Origin: Marispirochaeta sp.
GTDB taxonomy: Bacteria; Spirochaetota; Spirochaetia; JC444; Marispirochaetaceae
Reading direction: 5' to 3'
Length of the DNA stretch: 64,000 nucleotides
NCBI RefSeq assembly: GCF_963668165.1
Contig: NZ_OY764209.1
Coordinates: 930,001 to 994,000 of the forward strand
Shown here: in pieces, positions 35,450-44,100 of the stretch
Position numbering within the stretch: position 1 is the stretch's first letter
Layout: each line of letters begins with the position of its first letter
Notes under the pieces: generated by a model
Told to the model about the DNA's origin: nothing
Databases searched by the model: none
The model's input: the letters and a program-made list of their open reading frames with translations, nothing else
Translations under genes and position numbers: made by a program

Positions 35450-36903
35450 ATGAAACAAATCTCACTAGCCATTGATAACCTTGATGAACTCTTTTCACAA
35501 AGCCTGGATCCGGCAAAGACTGCTGCCGCCAAGACACTGTTTCTCAAGAAACTTGCTGAGTCTTCTCATAAATTTTACGGAGGCAAGATGCAAACCCTGC
35601 CAAAAGCAGGAGTTTTCGGTTTTAACTGGTTTAACGTCTGGTATACCCCCGGGGTATCCCAGATATCAACAAGCATACGGGACAATAACGAAAGCTCCTA
35701 CGAGCTCTCCAACCGGGGAAACCTGGTAGCTGTAGTGAGCGACTCTACCCGGGTCCTGGGGGACGGCAACTGCACCCCCCCCGGAGGACTCGGAGTAATG
35801 GAAGGCAAAGCTTTCCTGATGAAGTACCTCGGCGGTATCGACGCCACCGCTGTCTGCATGGACAGCCGCAATAAGAAGGGAGAGAACGATCCCGACGCGA
35901 TCATCGAGTTCGTTAAACGGCTGCAGCCCTCCTTTGGTGCCGTCAATCTGGAAGACATTTCCCAGCCCAATTGCTACAAAGTGCTTGATACCCTGCGTGA
36001 AGAGTGCGAGATCCCGGTTTGGCATGATGACGCGCAAGGCACAGCCTGTGTAACTCTGGCCGGCCTTATCAACGCTCTGAAAGTCGCTGATAAGAAAATT
36101 GAAGATGTCAGGATTGTCATGCTGGGAGCCGGGCTTCCAACGCAACCATTGCCCGCATCATTATAAAGGCAGGGGGGAATCCGGAAAATATGGTGATATT
36201 CGACTCCAGGGGCCCCCTTCATGCCGGGCGGGAGGATATAAAGAGCGATCCCCGGTTCTACCGCAAGTGGGACCTCTGCCTCAGTACCAACCCGAGAAGG
36301 ATTCCCGCAATGGAAGAGGCAATCAAGGGAGCAGATGTTCTTATCGCCCTTTCAAAACCCGGACCGGATACGGTAAAACCTGAATGGATTCATTCCATGG
36401 CCAAAAAATCAATCGTCTTCGCCTGCGCCAATCCTGTCCCGGAGATTTACCCCTATGCCGCGAAGGAAGCGGGAGCGTTCATCGTTGCCACAGGACGCGG
36501 GGACTTCTCCAACCAGGTTAATAACTCTGTAGGATTCCCCGGAATTCTAAAAGGATCCCTCCTTGTACGGGCCAGAAAGATTTCCGACGGCATGACCATT
36601 GCCGCGGCCAGGTCCCTGGCAAACTTTGCCGAAAAGAGAGGGATTGGCCCTGACAACATTATTGCCACCATGGACGAGACCGGAGTGTTCCCGTACGAGG
36701 CAGCAGATGTCGCCCTGCAGGCTATGGAAGAAGGGCTTGCCAGGCTGAGTATGTCCCGGGACGAAATCTACGCTGCCGCAGAAAAGGACATCAAGGAAGC
36801 CCGCGAGCTGACGCAGATGATGATCGACAGCGGATACATTAAACAACCGCCCCAGCAGATGTTGCAGGATGCCTTTGAATGGGCCCTGGCCAAGGTACAA
36901 TGA
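35450..36903 (+). pseudogene. Malic enzyme with one-base frameshift
   Basis: Decarboxylates malate to pyruvate with NAD(P) reduction. The 5' part (ATG 35450, SD GGAGAC) has intact catalytic features: the tyrosine of NVWYTPGVSQIS, the lysine of GKAFLMKYLGG, NLEDI and WHDDAQGTA. In the dinucleotide-binding loop (MLGAG) the frame shifts: after GCC GGG the sequence reads CTTCC where GGCTTCC is expected, so one G is missing in the run at 36131-36133. From there the correct sequence (SNATIARIIIKAGGNPEN...) continues in another frame to 36903. With the base restored the length is 484 residues. It is either a sequencing/assembly error in a homopolymer or a recent mutation; the rest of the sequence looks fully conserved. 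Confidence 0.9.
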
Positions 36904-37760
36904 AAAAGATCCTGGCCAAAGAGCAGCTGTCCGAGGAAGTCTTCCGGATGAAATTCGAAGCTTCCAATATCGCGCGGGAGCGCAAGGCGGGGCAGTTCGT
37001 TATTCTCCAGCTCGACTCGGAGTTCGGTGAGCGTATTCCTCTCACCATTGCCGATGCCGATCCCGAGGAGGGCAGCGTCACCATCATATTCCAGACCGTC
37101 GGACGCACCACTCATCTTCTGGCAGAACTCGAAGCAGGGGACCATATTGCAAATGTACTGGGGCCTCTGGGACACCCGACTCATATTGATACCTTCGGTA
37201 CCGTCGTCTGTGTCGGCGGCGGTATCGGCGTTGCTCCCATGCATCCCATCGCCCAGGCTCTGAAAGAAGCGGGAAACACGGTAATCATCATCATGGGAGC
37301 CAGGACCAAAGAGCTCATCATCATGGAAGAAGAGATGAAGAAAATAGCCGATGAGCTTATTATCTGTACCGACGACGGCAGCTACGGCCGCAAAGACCTG
37401 GTTACAGTCCCCTTAAAGGAGATCTGCGAGCGGGTCCCCAAGCCCGACCTTGCAGTGGCCATCGGCCCCCCCATTATGATGAAATTCTGCGCTGAGACTA
37501 CCCGGCCCTGCAACGTCCACACCGTTGTCAGCCTTAACACGATTATGGTGGATGGTACTGGTATGTGCGGCGGTTGCCGGGTCACTGTCGGTGGCGAAAC
37601 AAAGTTTGTCTGCGTCGACGGTCCCGAATTCGACGGTCACAAGGTTGACTTTGACAACATGATGCTGCGCCTGGGTTCCTACAAAGACCAGGAAGTCAGG
37701 GACCACGAACAGTGTCATCTGGAGCTGGAAATCAAAGAACGAGGACTGGAGAAGACATGA
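36900..37760 (+). CDS. nfnA: NADH-dependent ferredoxin:NADP oxidoreductase subunit A (NfnA-like)
   Basis: 286-residue FAD/NAD-binding protein of the dihydroorotate-dehydrogenase electron-transfer type. The FNR-like FAD domain begins GQFVILQLDSEFGERIPLTIAD; a Rossmann NAD domain (VCVGGGIGVAPMHPIAQAL) follows. A C-terminal [2Fe-2S] cysteine cluster lies in GTGMCGGCRVTVGGETKFVCVDG. Together with the next gene it forms an electron-bifurcating transhydrogenase. The ATG overlaps the malic-enzyme stop (ATGA), so translation is coupled. Confidence 0.9.
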   Translation: MKKILAKEQLSEEVFRMKFEASNIARERKAGQFVILQLDSEFGERIPLTIADADPEEGSVTIIFQTVGRTTHLLAELEAGDHIANVLGPLGHPTHIDTFGTVVCVGGGIGVAPMHPIAQALKEAGNTVIIIMGARTKELIIMEEEMKKIADELIICTDDGSYGRKDLVTVPLKEICERVPKPDLAVAIGPPIMMKFCAETTRPCNVHTVVSLNTIMVDGTGMCGGCRVTVGGETKFVCVDGPEFDGHKVDFDNMMLRLGSYKDQEVRDHEQCHLELEIKERGLEKT

Positions 37761-39241
37761 GCTATATACCCGCAGACAACCTGCACAAAGAGGCCGTAAA
37801 AGCTGTCAAGGAACTGGAAGGCAAGGAGCTTAAGCCGAAGGACCGGCTGGCCCTGCCCCGCCAGGAAATGCCCTCCCAGGACCCGGAAATCCGTAAAACA
37901 AACATGAACGAGGTGGCCCTGGGCTACTTTGAGGAGCAGGTCAAAATAGAGGCGGAGCGCTGCCTGCAGTGCAAGACCGCCCCCTGCATCTCCGGCTGTC
38001 CGGTACAGATCGATATTCCCGGTTTCATCAAAGCCGCCGCCGAGGGTGACTATGAGAAATCCCTCTCCATAATCAAGCGCACCAGCCTGCTGCCGGCTAT
38101 CTGCGGCAGGGTCTGCCCCCAGGAGGTACAATGCCAGCTGCCCTGTACCGTGGGCAAGTCCTTAAAAGACGTTGACCTTGCAGTCTCCATAGGGCGGATC
38201 GAACGCTTTGTGGCCGACTGGGCGGATGAACACGGCAAGAAAACCATCCCGGAGGTAAAACCGGAAACCGGGAAAAAGGTCGCCGTAATCGGCTCGGGCC
38301 CCGCCTCCATAACCGTAGCCGCCGATGTACGCCGGGAGGGCCACGAGGTCCACATGTTCGAGGCTTTCCACAAACCCGGCGGAGTCATGGTTTACGGCAT
38401 CCCCGAGTTCAGGCTCCCCAAACGCATCGTCGCGGACGAGATCGAAGCCCTGCAGGAGATGGGCGTCAAACTTGAAACAAACTTTCTTGTGGGGCGCACC
38501 CGTAAATTACAGGATCTAATAGAACAAGACGGTTTTGACGCGGTCTTTATCGGCACCGGAGCAGGCCTTCCGAAATTCATGAACATTGAAGGCGAGAACC
38601 TGATCGGAGTCTTCTCCGCCAACGAGTACCTGACCCGGGTTAACCTTATGCGGGCCTACGACAAGGAACGCTCGGCAACCCCGATCTACCAGGCACGAAA
38701 GGTCGCAGTGCTGGGTGGCGGGAATGTTGCCATGGACGCGGCCAGGAGCGCCATGCGCATGGGGGCCGATGAGGTCCATGTTCTCTACCGCCGGACCGAA
38801 AAGGAGATGCCCGCAAGGGTTGAGGAAGTCGCCCACGCCAAGGAAGAGGGGATCACCTTTCACTTCCTGCGGAGCCCAAAACGTATTCTGGAAGGCGAAA
38901 AGGCCCGGGTACGGGGTCTTGAGGTGGTTAAGTACGAACTTGGCGAACCCGACGATTCCGGCAGACAGCGTCCCGTGGAGATCAAAGGCTCCGAGTACGA
39001 GATGGAGTTCGACACGGTCATCGTGGCTATCGGGAACAACTCCAATCCGCTGATCGAAAGAACTACCCCGGGCCTTGAGACCAACAAGTGGGGCAACATT
39101 GTGGCCGATGAGAACGGAAAGACCAGCATGGACCGGGTTTTTGCAGGAGGCGATATTGTGCTGGGGGCTGCTACGGTTATACTTGCCATGGGAGAAGGCC
39201 GGAAGGCCGCACAGAGTATTAACGAATTACTTATGACTTGA
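37757..39241 (+). CDS. nfnB: NfnB / GltD-like NADPH oxidoreductase subunit
   Basis: 494 residues, homologous to the small subunit of glutamate synthase. N-terminal cysteine clusters for two [4Fe-4S] centres (RCLQCKTAPCISGCPVQIDI and CGRVCPQEVQCQLPC) are followed by an FAD site (VIGSGPASITVAADVRR) and an NADPH site (VLGGGNVAMDAARSAMRMG). No glutamate synthase large subunit is present, and pairing with NfnA supports the Nfn assignment over GltD. ATG overlaps the nfnA stop (ATGA). Ends in a 15-nt convergent overlap with the response regulator gene. Confidence 0.9.
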   Translation: MSYIPADNLHKEAVKAVKELEGKELKPKDRLALPRQEMPSQDPEIRKTNMNEVALGYFEEQVKIEAERCLQCKTAPCISGCPVQIDIPGFIKAAAEGDYEKSLSIIKRTSLLPAICGRVCPQEVQCQLPCTVGKSLKDVDLAVSIGRIERFVADWADEHGKKTIPEVKPETGKKVAVIGSGPASITVAADVRREGHEVHMFEAFHKPGGVMVYGIPEFRLPKRIVADEIEALQEMGVKLETNFLVGRTRKLQDLIEQDGFDAVFIGTGAGLPKFMNIEGENLIGVFSANEYLTRVNLMRAYDKERSATPIYQARKVAVLGGGNVAMDAARSAMRMGADEVHVLYRRTEKEMPARVEEVAHAKEEGITFHFLRSPKRILEGEKARVRGLEVVKYELGEPDDSGRQRPVEIKGSEYEMEFDTVIVAIGNNSNPLIERTTPGLETNKWGNIVADENGKTSMDRVFAGGDIVLGAATVILAMGEGRKAAQSINELLMT

Positions 39242-39907
39242 ATAAACCACCAAAGGTCGACCGACCTTTTGATATTCAAAGGATTTGGAAATCAGGCCCT
39301 TCTCGTGCAGGTATTCAAGATACCTTCTTACAGTGATCTTCGAGAAAGAGACCCGGCTAATTACATCCTCAATAGAAAAGGATGGATTTAATGAATCAAC
39401 AGCTTCAACAATTCTGTCCAGGGTGTATTGTGTAATACCCTTGGGCAGTTTATTTCCGGAATCAGAATGCTGATTATAGGCTACAAACTCATTTATTTTT
39501 TCCTGATTATAATTTCTGTTCTCGTTCAGGGAGTGCTTATAATCCCGGTACTTTTCCAGAGCGTCTTTGAAGCGGGAAAAGGCAAAAGGTTTTACAATAT
39601 AGTCAAAGATGCCGTAGCGCATGGAACACTCGACGGTTTCCGCATCATGGGCCGCGGTTATAAGGATAATATCCGCGGCAAATTCCTTTTTTCGAATAAT
39701 CTTCAGCAGTTCGGTCCCATGCATATCCGGAAGATAGATGTCGAGGACAATCAGATCGACAGAACTTTTCTCCAGATACGAGAGAGCTTCCACGGCGTTC
39801 TTTGCAATCTTCTCTACAACAAAACTGCGGACCTCTTCGGTAAAACTTTTATTGATTTCGGCCACTTTAAAGTCATCTTCTACAATCATTGTTTTGATGC
39901 TTTTCAT
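39227..39907 (-). CDS. CitB/DcuR-like response regulator
   Basis: 226 residues: a receiver domain (TMIVEDDFKVAEINKSF, phosphorylation Asp in VDLIVLDIYLPDMHG, Lys in VKPFAFSRF), a linker, and a C-terminal winged HTH (SFSIEDVISRVSFSKITVRRYLEYLHEKGLI) as in DctR/DcuR/CitB. These regulators control di- and tricarboxylate uptake genes, here presumably dctPQM-mae-nfnAB. ATG at 39907. The partner kinase is divergent on the + strand. Confidence 0.9.
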   Translation of the reverse strand: MKSIKTMIVEDDFKVAEINKSFTEEVRSFVVEKIAKNAVEALSYLEKSSVDLIVLDIYLPDMHGTELLKIIRKKEFAADIILITAAHDAETVECSMRYGIFDYIVKPFAFSRFKDALEKYRDYKHSLNENRNYNQEKINEFVAYNQHSDSGNKLPKGITQYTLDRIVEAVDSLNPSFSIEDVISRVSFSKITVRRYLEYLHEKGLISKSFEYQKVGRPLVVYSSHK

Positions 39908-40000
39908 AAGCGTCCCCGCACATCCTTCCCGACTGCGATACAATACCCCTTCTACCGATGCATCTTCACTGTCGTTTCAGAACATGATAGGAGAGAAAAG

Positions 40001-40093
40001 ATGACCAGTCAAGAAAGAAATCCTCAGGATCGGCCCCGGTTCTGTGGTGTATTGAAAAAAAACATGCTAAGCTTGGGTGGAATTATTACATGA
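40001..40093 (+). CDS. Small ORF (30 aa) coupled to the DcuS-like kinase
   Basis: ATG at 40001 has a strong AGGAGAG (39989-39995) five nt away. The 30 codons end in TGA at 40091-40093, overlapping the kinase ATG as ATGA. The peptide (MTSQERNPQDRPRFCGVL...) resembles nothing I recognise. The kinase itself has no ribosome site of its own, so this ORF may deliver ribosomes to it by re-initiation. It may be only a translation leader rather than a functional peptide. Confidence 0.5.
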   Translation: MTSQERNPQDRPRFCGVLKKNMLSLGGIIT

Positions 40094-41661
40094 AACAGCT
40101 GTTTTCCCTGCAATCCAGAATATTTATATTCATTTCCGTTCTTCTTCTCTTCGCCTTGGGAATAGAGATAATCACCTTTAATAAACAAATTGAACAACAC
40201 ATTGTTAATGAAGGGAAAAAACAGACTCTCACCATAGCGGATACCGTTTCCCGAGACCCGAGGATAATCGCTGCTTTTTCTGACGGTACCCCATCAACGG
40301 TAATTCAGCCGATAACAAAAAATCTGCAGGAAATGACCGGCGTCAGTTTCATTGTTGTCATGAATATGGACTCTATCCGTTACTCGCACCCTGAACAGGA
40401 CAGAATCGGCAAACATTTTGTGGGCGGAGACGAACAGGAAGCTATCAATGGAAAACGCTATACTTCTATTGCGAAAGGAACATTGGGAATCTCGCTGCGC
40501 AGTTTTGTACCAATAATCTCCGACGGCCAGCAGATCGGAGTTGTTTCCGTAGGCAAGCTGTTGACGGACATAAAAAAGCAGCAGCAGAAATACACCGCAG
40601 TACTGAACCTGCTGACCCTCTGCACCCTTATTATCGGGCTCATTGGAGCAATCTTTTTAGCGAAAAATATAAAGCGTACCATTTTTGGATTGGAACCCTA
40701 TGAGATTGCCGCCCTGATGGAGGAACGGGACATTCTTCTTTCCAGTATAAATGAGGGGATAGTTGCCATCGACAAAGAATGCACAATAATAGAATTTAAC
40801 GAAAACGCGAAGCGGCTCCTATCCTTAAATGACGACTGCGTGGGAAAGCCCCTGCAGGAGCTCTTCCCGGAGACTCGATTGCCGGAAATAATGGAATCCG
40901 GGATTCCCCTTCTTGATCAGGAAGAAACAATAAACGGAAAAATCGTTCTCTGCAGCCGTACCCCGATGGTTTCCAGAGGCGAAACCATCGGCGCCGTAGC
41001 CTCCTACCGGGACATGAGCGAGATCAGGAAGCTTGCCGAAGAACTGACGGAGGTCAAGAGCTACATCAATGCCTTACGAGCCCAGCACCATGAGCATCTT
41101 AACAAGCTCCATGTAATATCAGGGCTTATCCAGTTACACCGGTTTAAAGAAGCCTCCAGCTATATTACCGCTACCATGACTAAACAGCAGGAGCTCTTCG
41201 ACTTCCTGCGGCACAATATCTGCTCCCCGGCTATCTCCGGGTTGTTACTGGCAAAGATCAAAGAGGCGGAGGAAAACCACATAGAATGCACCATTGACCC
41301 TGAAAGCTCCTTTCCTTCCATTGATAAAAGCAAGGTGGATTCTTTTGTGATAATAATCGGAAACCTTATCCAGAATGCCATAGATGCCTTGAAAACAGAT
41401 ACAAGCTATACAAAAAATATATCCATACTGCTCAGGCATCAGCCCCGGAACATATTAATCAGGATAAGCGATACCGGACCGGGGATTCCGTCTGAATACC
41501 ATGATCTGATCTTTACGAACGGATTTACGACCAAGGAGGAATCCGGAAATCGGGGATACGGGCTCTATTTATTAAAGCAGCACGTCTCAAAACTGGAAGG
41601 GTCAATTGAAATTGAAAACTCCAGGGGCACAACTTTCACGGTGAATATTCCGGCTTTATAG
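40090..41661 (+). CDS. CitA/DcuS-like sensor histidine kinase
   Basis: 523-residue membrane kinase. TM1 about residues 10-30; a periplasmic CitA-type PAS domain (about 35-175) contains NMDSIRYSHPEQDRIGKHF and ISDGQQIGVVSVG, typical of carboxylate-sensing CACHE/PDC domains. TM2 (LTLCTLIIGLIGAIFLA), a cytoplasmic PAS, and an SpoB-like histidine box (RAQHHEHLNKLHVISGLIQL) follow, then an ATPase domain (LIQNAIDAL, ISDTGPGI). It pairs with the response regulator at 39227 and probably senses C4-dicarboxylate or citrate-like ligands. Confidence 0.92.
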   Translation: MKQLFSLQSRIFIFISVLLLFALGIEIITFNKQIEQHIVNEGKKQTLTIADTVSRDPRIIAAFSDGTPSTVIQPITKNLQEMTGVSFIVVMNMDSIRYSHPEQDRIGKHFVGGDEQEAINGKRYTSIAKGTLGISLRSFVPIISDGQQIGVVSVGKLLTDIKKQQQKYTAVLNLLTLCTLIIGLIGAIFLAKNIKRTIFGLEPYEIAALMEERDILLSSINEGIVAIDKECTIIEFNENAKRLLSLNDDCVGKPLQELFPETRLPEIMESGIPLLDQEETINGKIVLCSRTPMVSRGETIGAVASYRDMSEIRKLAEELTEVKSYINALRAQHHEHLNKLHVISGLIQLHRFKEASSYITATMTKQQELFDFLRHNICSPAISGLLLAKIKEAEENHIECTIDPESSFPSIDKSKVDSFVIIIGNLIQNAIDALKTDTSYTKNISILLRHQPRNILIRISDTGPGIPSEYHDLIFTNGFTTKEESGNRGYGLYLLKQHVSKLEGSIEIENSRGTTFTVNIPAL

Positions 41662-41668
41662 CTGCATA

Positions 41669-41698
41669 TTTACACCTTTACTGTATAATTAGTGTAAA
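41669..41698 (+). promoter_or_regulatory. Inverted repeat and -10 box over the tetR start
   Basis: TTTACAC (41669-41675) and GTGTAAA (41692-41698) form an inverted repeat that brackets a TATAAT at 41684-41689. The ATG is at 41700 with no ribosome site, so transcription should start a few bases before or at the start codon. This looks like an autorepressed, leaderless tetR promoter. Confidence 0.6.
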
Positions 41699-41699
41699 C

Positions 41700-42332
41700 A
41701 TGTCTCAGCGAATGAAAAACAGGATCATCCATGGAGCAACAGAGCTCTTCACCCACCTTGGCTACTCCAAGGTAAGAATGGAAGAGATTTCTGAACGCCT
41801 GGGTATCAGCAAGAAAACCATCTACAACCATTTCGACAACAAAGAGACCCTCTTCAACGAGATTGTCAAGGAAATGGTAGAGCGTATCACATCGGAGATG
41901 GAAAAAATCATCGATAACAGAACCCTTCCTTTTCCGGACAAGCTGAGCCGCATCCTTGAACATGCCTATCATGAGATCGGCATGAAGGATTCCGCCTTTT
42001 TCAAGGACCTGAATCGCTACCATGAGGATCTGAATTCCAGGCCTATTGTTCTTCTGAGAGAATCCACCCTCAAAGTCATTACCAAACTGATCCAGCAGGC
42101 GGAAGAGGAAGGCATCATCGCCGTTTCAATACCCCGGCACCGCCTTGCTCTGGTATTTCAGAATATTGTGGAAGGGATCACATCACAAAAACACAGAGAA
42201 GAGACTTTGGTCTCCCGGGTGCAGATTCTCAAAGACAGTCTTAAGGTAACTCTTGAAGGGGTACTGACACCAAAGGGCAGAGACCTTTTAACAGATTCAG
42301 TCCTGAAGGACGCCACGAAAGGAGACGAATAG
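41700..42332 (+). CDS. TetR-family transcriptional regulator
   Basis: 210 residues with an N-terminal HTH (MEEISERLGISKKTIYNHFDNKETLF) and an all-helical ligand domain typical of TetR regulators of efflux genes. It directly precedes the RND transporter gene and probably represses this operon. There is no Shine-Dalgarno before the ATG at 41700; a TATAAT 10 nt upstream suggests a leaderless message. Confidence 0.92.
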   Translation: MSQRMKNRIIHGATELFTHLGYSKVRMEEISERLGISKKTIYNHFDNKETLFNEIVKEMVERITSEMEKIIDNRTLPFPDKLSRILEHAYHEIGMKDSAFFKDLNRYHEDLNSRPIVLLRESTLKVITKLIQQAEEEGIIAVSIPRHRLALVFQNIVEGITSQKHREETLVSRVQILKDSLKVTLEGVLTPKGRDLLTDSVLKDATKGDE

Positions 42333-42338
42333 ATTCAC

Positions 42339-42424
42339 ATGAAAATGCTGTATCGTTATCCTCTTTTTAATCTCATCATGATTCTTGCAATCAGTCTGTT
42401 CTTCTCCCTCCAGCTGCCGAATAT
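42339..42424 (+). pseudogene. 5' fragment of the RND/MMPL transporter gene
   Basis: ATG at 42339 begins the first TM helix (YPLFNLIMILAISLFFSL, then QLPNI), which is cut at 42424 by the insertion sequence. Excising the element and one copy of GAATAT restores LQLPNIQFDNEVLNFLPED in frame with the 3' part. As it stands, the frame would run into the element and stop at 42476. Confidence 0.85.
42419..42424. repeat. Target-site duplication GAATAT, left copy
   Basis: GAATAT here is repeated at 44101-44106, immediately outside the two ends of the insertion sequence. A 6-bp direct duplication like this marks a transposition event. Confidence 0.85.
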
Positions 42425-44100
42425 CCTAAATTCCGCACAAAATTATACTATGTCAGGATCGGCAGCTGAATTCTGAAGGCATTGAAAATATCTTTTTGTT
42501 TCCGTGTCAGCTCGGTGATGATGGGTTTCTTATCATCAATTTCAATTACGCTCAATTTCTTCAGTTCATAGAATAACTGCTCTACGGTGAGTTTTTTTCC
42601 CAAACCGCTTTCCCGCAGTGTTTTCTGGATTTCCGAGTATATAATCAGACTGATGAACTCAATGAATATAAGTCCCTCCATCGCCTTCCTGCTATGTACT
42701 CTCAGGCGCTTCATTTCGGTCCCATGTTTCATTGTGTCAAACAACTTTTCAACACCATCCTTTCTTCTGTAATAGGCAAGGATCTGTTCAGCCGAAAGAT
42801 TGGTGTTCGACAGCAGAATAAATATCCCATGATGGTTCAAGATTTGTTCGATTTCCTTCTTTTTGCGTAAAAGGGTGTAGCCATCTTCTCCTTCATTGAG
42901 GGAGAAATAGTGCTGCCACCCCGGCCGGTTATCGTCAAGAAAACGGATAAGTTTCGCAGAACTCTTCCATTTCTTAATCCGTGTCTCTTCCTCTATGGTA
43001 AGAAGTTCACCAATCAGTCGTTCTCTTTCATCACCGGCTCTTTTCTGGTTATAGAACAGGTGGGCGGTCAGTTGCTCGTGTTCAAGAAGGATGGGTGTGG
43101 CACTAAGTGCATAGTAGATTTCTTTTCCAAAGCGAAAAGCCCGCTCCGGATCGGTAATACTACTGTGATGCTTGTCGACAAGTTCTTTCGCTGCCTTAGT
43201 TCCCATAGGTAAAGGAATTATGAACGCTCCGAGGTCTTGTAACTGTTCAATATTCTTCGTGCTGTAGAAGCCTCGATCCAGCACAAACAGAGTTCGAAGC
43301 TCTGAGATCTTTTCCAGCCGCTTTTTGATATTCTTCAGTGTTACTACATCGGGGACACTTCCTGGATACAGGGAATACAGGAGAGGAAGATTGCTTGGCT
43401 CGCTGTACACCACCCCAAAGTTGATTTGTGCAAGACGTTCTCCGTCCCGGTTGTAGCCCCATTCGGCGAAGTCGATTTCCTTTGAATAGGTGGAAAGGCT
43501 GGTGATATCGAATACGATGAACTCGCTGTCGGTATGATGTTCCGTCCATTCATCCAGGAATCGATAGATTCCACGATCATCTTCACCAAGCTCATGCAGC
43601 AAACGGCTTACTGCCTGACTGGGCAGATGAAGCGGTTCTTTAAGGTAAATATGTTCAAGCCAACTATTGCACAAATACAGACTCTTGTGTTCTGCAATCT
43701 GAAAGGCGGCTACCATGAGAATCTGCCGGGCTGTATCGGGAAACTCCTGGTAGAGCAGCTCTTTCAGGCTGAGTTGTTCAATCAGGGAAGCGAGGAAATA
43801 AACCGGTCCGTATTCACGGCTCTGACGACGAGTCTGGAGTTTGATAAGTTCTCCGGTAACCGGATCACGCTTACCGATTTTTACTCTCTGCTGCCTGGGT
43901 GATTTTTTATTCTTGTCCCAATAGCTGTGCACTTCATAGACATAGATGTGTTTTCCCACTTTTTGGTCTATAACATACATAGTTAAATTATACTATGCTT
44001 TTGGTTTCTGTCAAGAGAAATCCTGAGATATAAATCTATACAAAGAAATGAGTTAGAAGTAATGTTTCAAACATAGTTATAAAATCGTGCGGAATTTAGG
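42425..44100 (-). mobile_element. Insertion sequence, IS4 superfamily (IS1634-like), 1,676 bp
   Basis: The element has 14-bp perfect terminal inverted repeats (CCTAAATTCCGCAC at 42425-42438, complement at 44087-44100), extended imperfectly by about 14 more bases. It is flanked by the 6-bp duplication GAATAT and carries one full-length transposase. All parts are intact, so insertion looks recent. It splits an RND transporter gene. It is more AT-rich than its surroundings. Confidence 0.9.
42448..43980 (-). CDS. IS1634-like DDE transposase
   Basis: 510-residue transposase of the IS4 superfamily. The probable catalytic triad is Asp in FIVFDITSLSTYSKE, Asp in LFVLDRGFYSTKN, and Glu in the C-terminal IEFISLIIYSEIQK segment. 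The N terminus (MYVIDQKVGKHIYVYEV, then KSPRQQRVKIGKRD) and the length match IS1634-type enzymes. The frame is uninterrupted, so the element may be active. Ends 24 nt from the left end of the element. Confidence 0.9.
   Translation of the reverse strand: MYVIDQKVGKHIYVYEVHSYWDKNKKSPRQQRVKIGKRDPVTGELIKLQTRRQSREYGPVYFLASLIEQLSLKELLYQEFPDTARQILMVAAFQIAEHKSLYLCNSWLEHIYLKEPLHLPSQAVSRLLHELGEDDRGIYRFLDEWTEHHTDSEFIVFDITSLSTYSKEIDFAEWGYNRDGERLAQINFGVVYSEPSNLPLLYSLYPGSVPDVVTLKNIKKRLEKISELRTLFVLDRGFYSTKNIEQLQDLGAFIIPLPMGTKAAKELVDKHHSSITDPERAFRFGKEIYYALSATPILLEHEQLTAHLFYNQKRAGDERERLIGELLTIEEETRIKKWKSSAKLIRFLDDNRPGWQHYFSLNEGEDGYTLLRKKKEIEQILNHHGIFILLSNTNLSAEQILAYYRRKDGVEKLFDTMKHGTEMKRLRVHSRKAMEGLIFIEFISLIIYSEIQKTLRESGLGKKLTVEQLFYELKKLSVIEIDDKKPIITELTRKQKDIFNAFRIQLPILT

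Noticed and set aside
37757..39241. Glutamate synthase small subunit (gltD)
   Set aside because: No gltB is present, and the gene is coupled to an NfnA-type FAD/[2Fe-2S] subunit, so NfnB is preferred.
39428..40000. Long + frame opposite the CitB-like regulator
   Set aside because: Antisense to a clear response regulator; only its last 31 codons (from 40001) have a ribosome site and are reported as a small ORF.
44087..44100. GTG in the IS right terminus as the normal RND start
   Set aside because: It is part of the element's terminal repeat; the original start is the ATG at 42339. It could be used only as a secondary restart.
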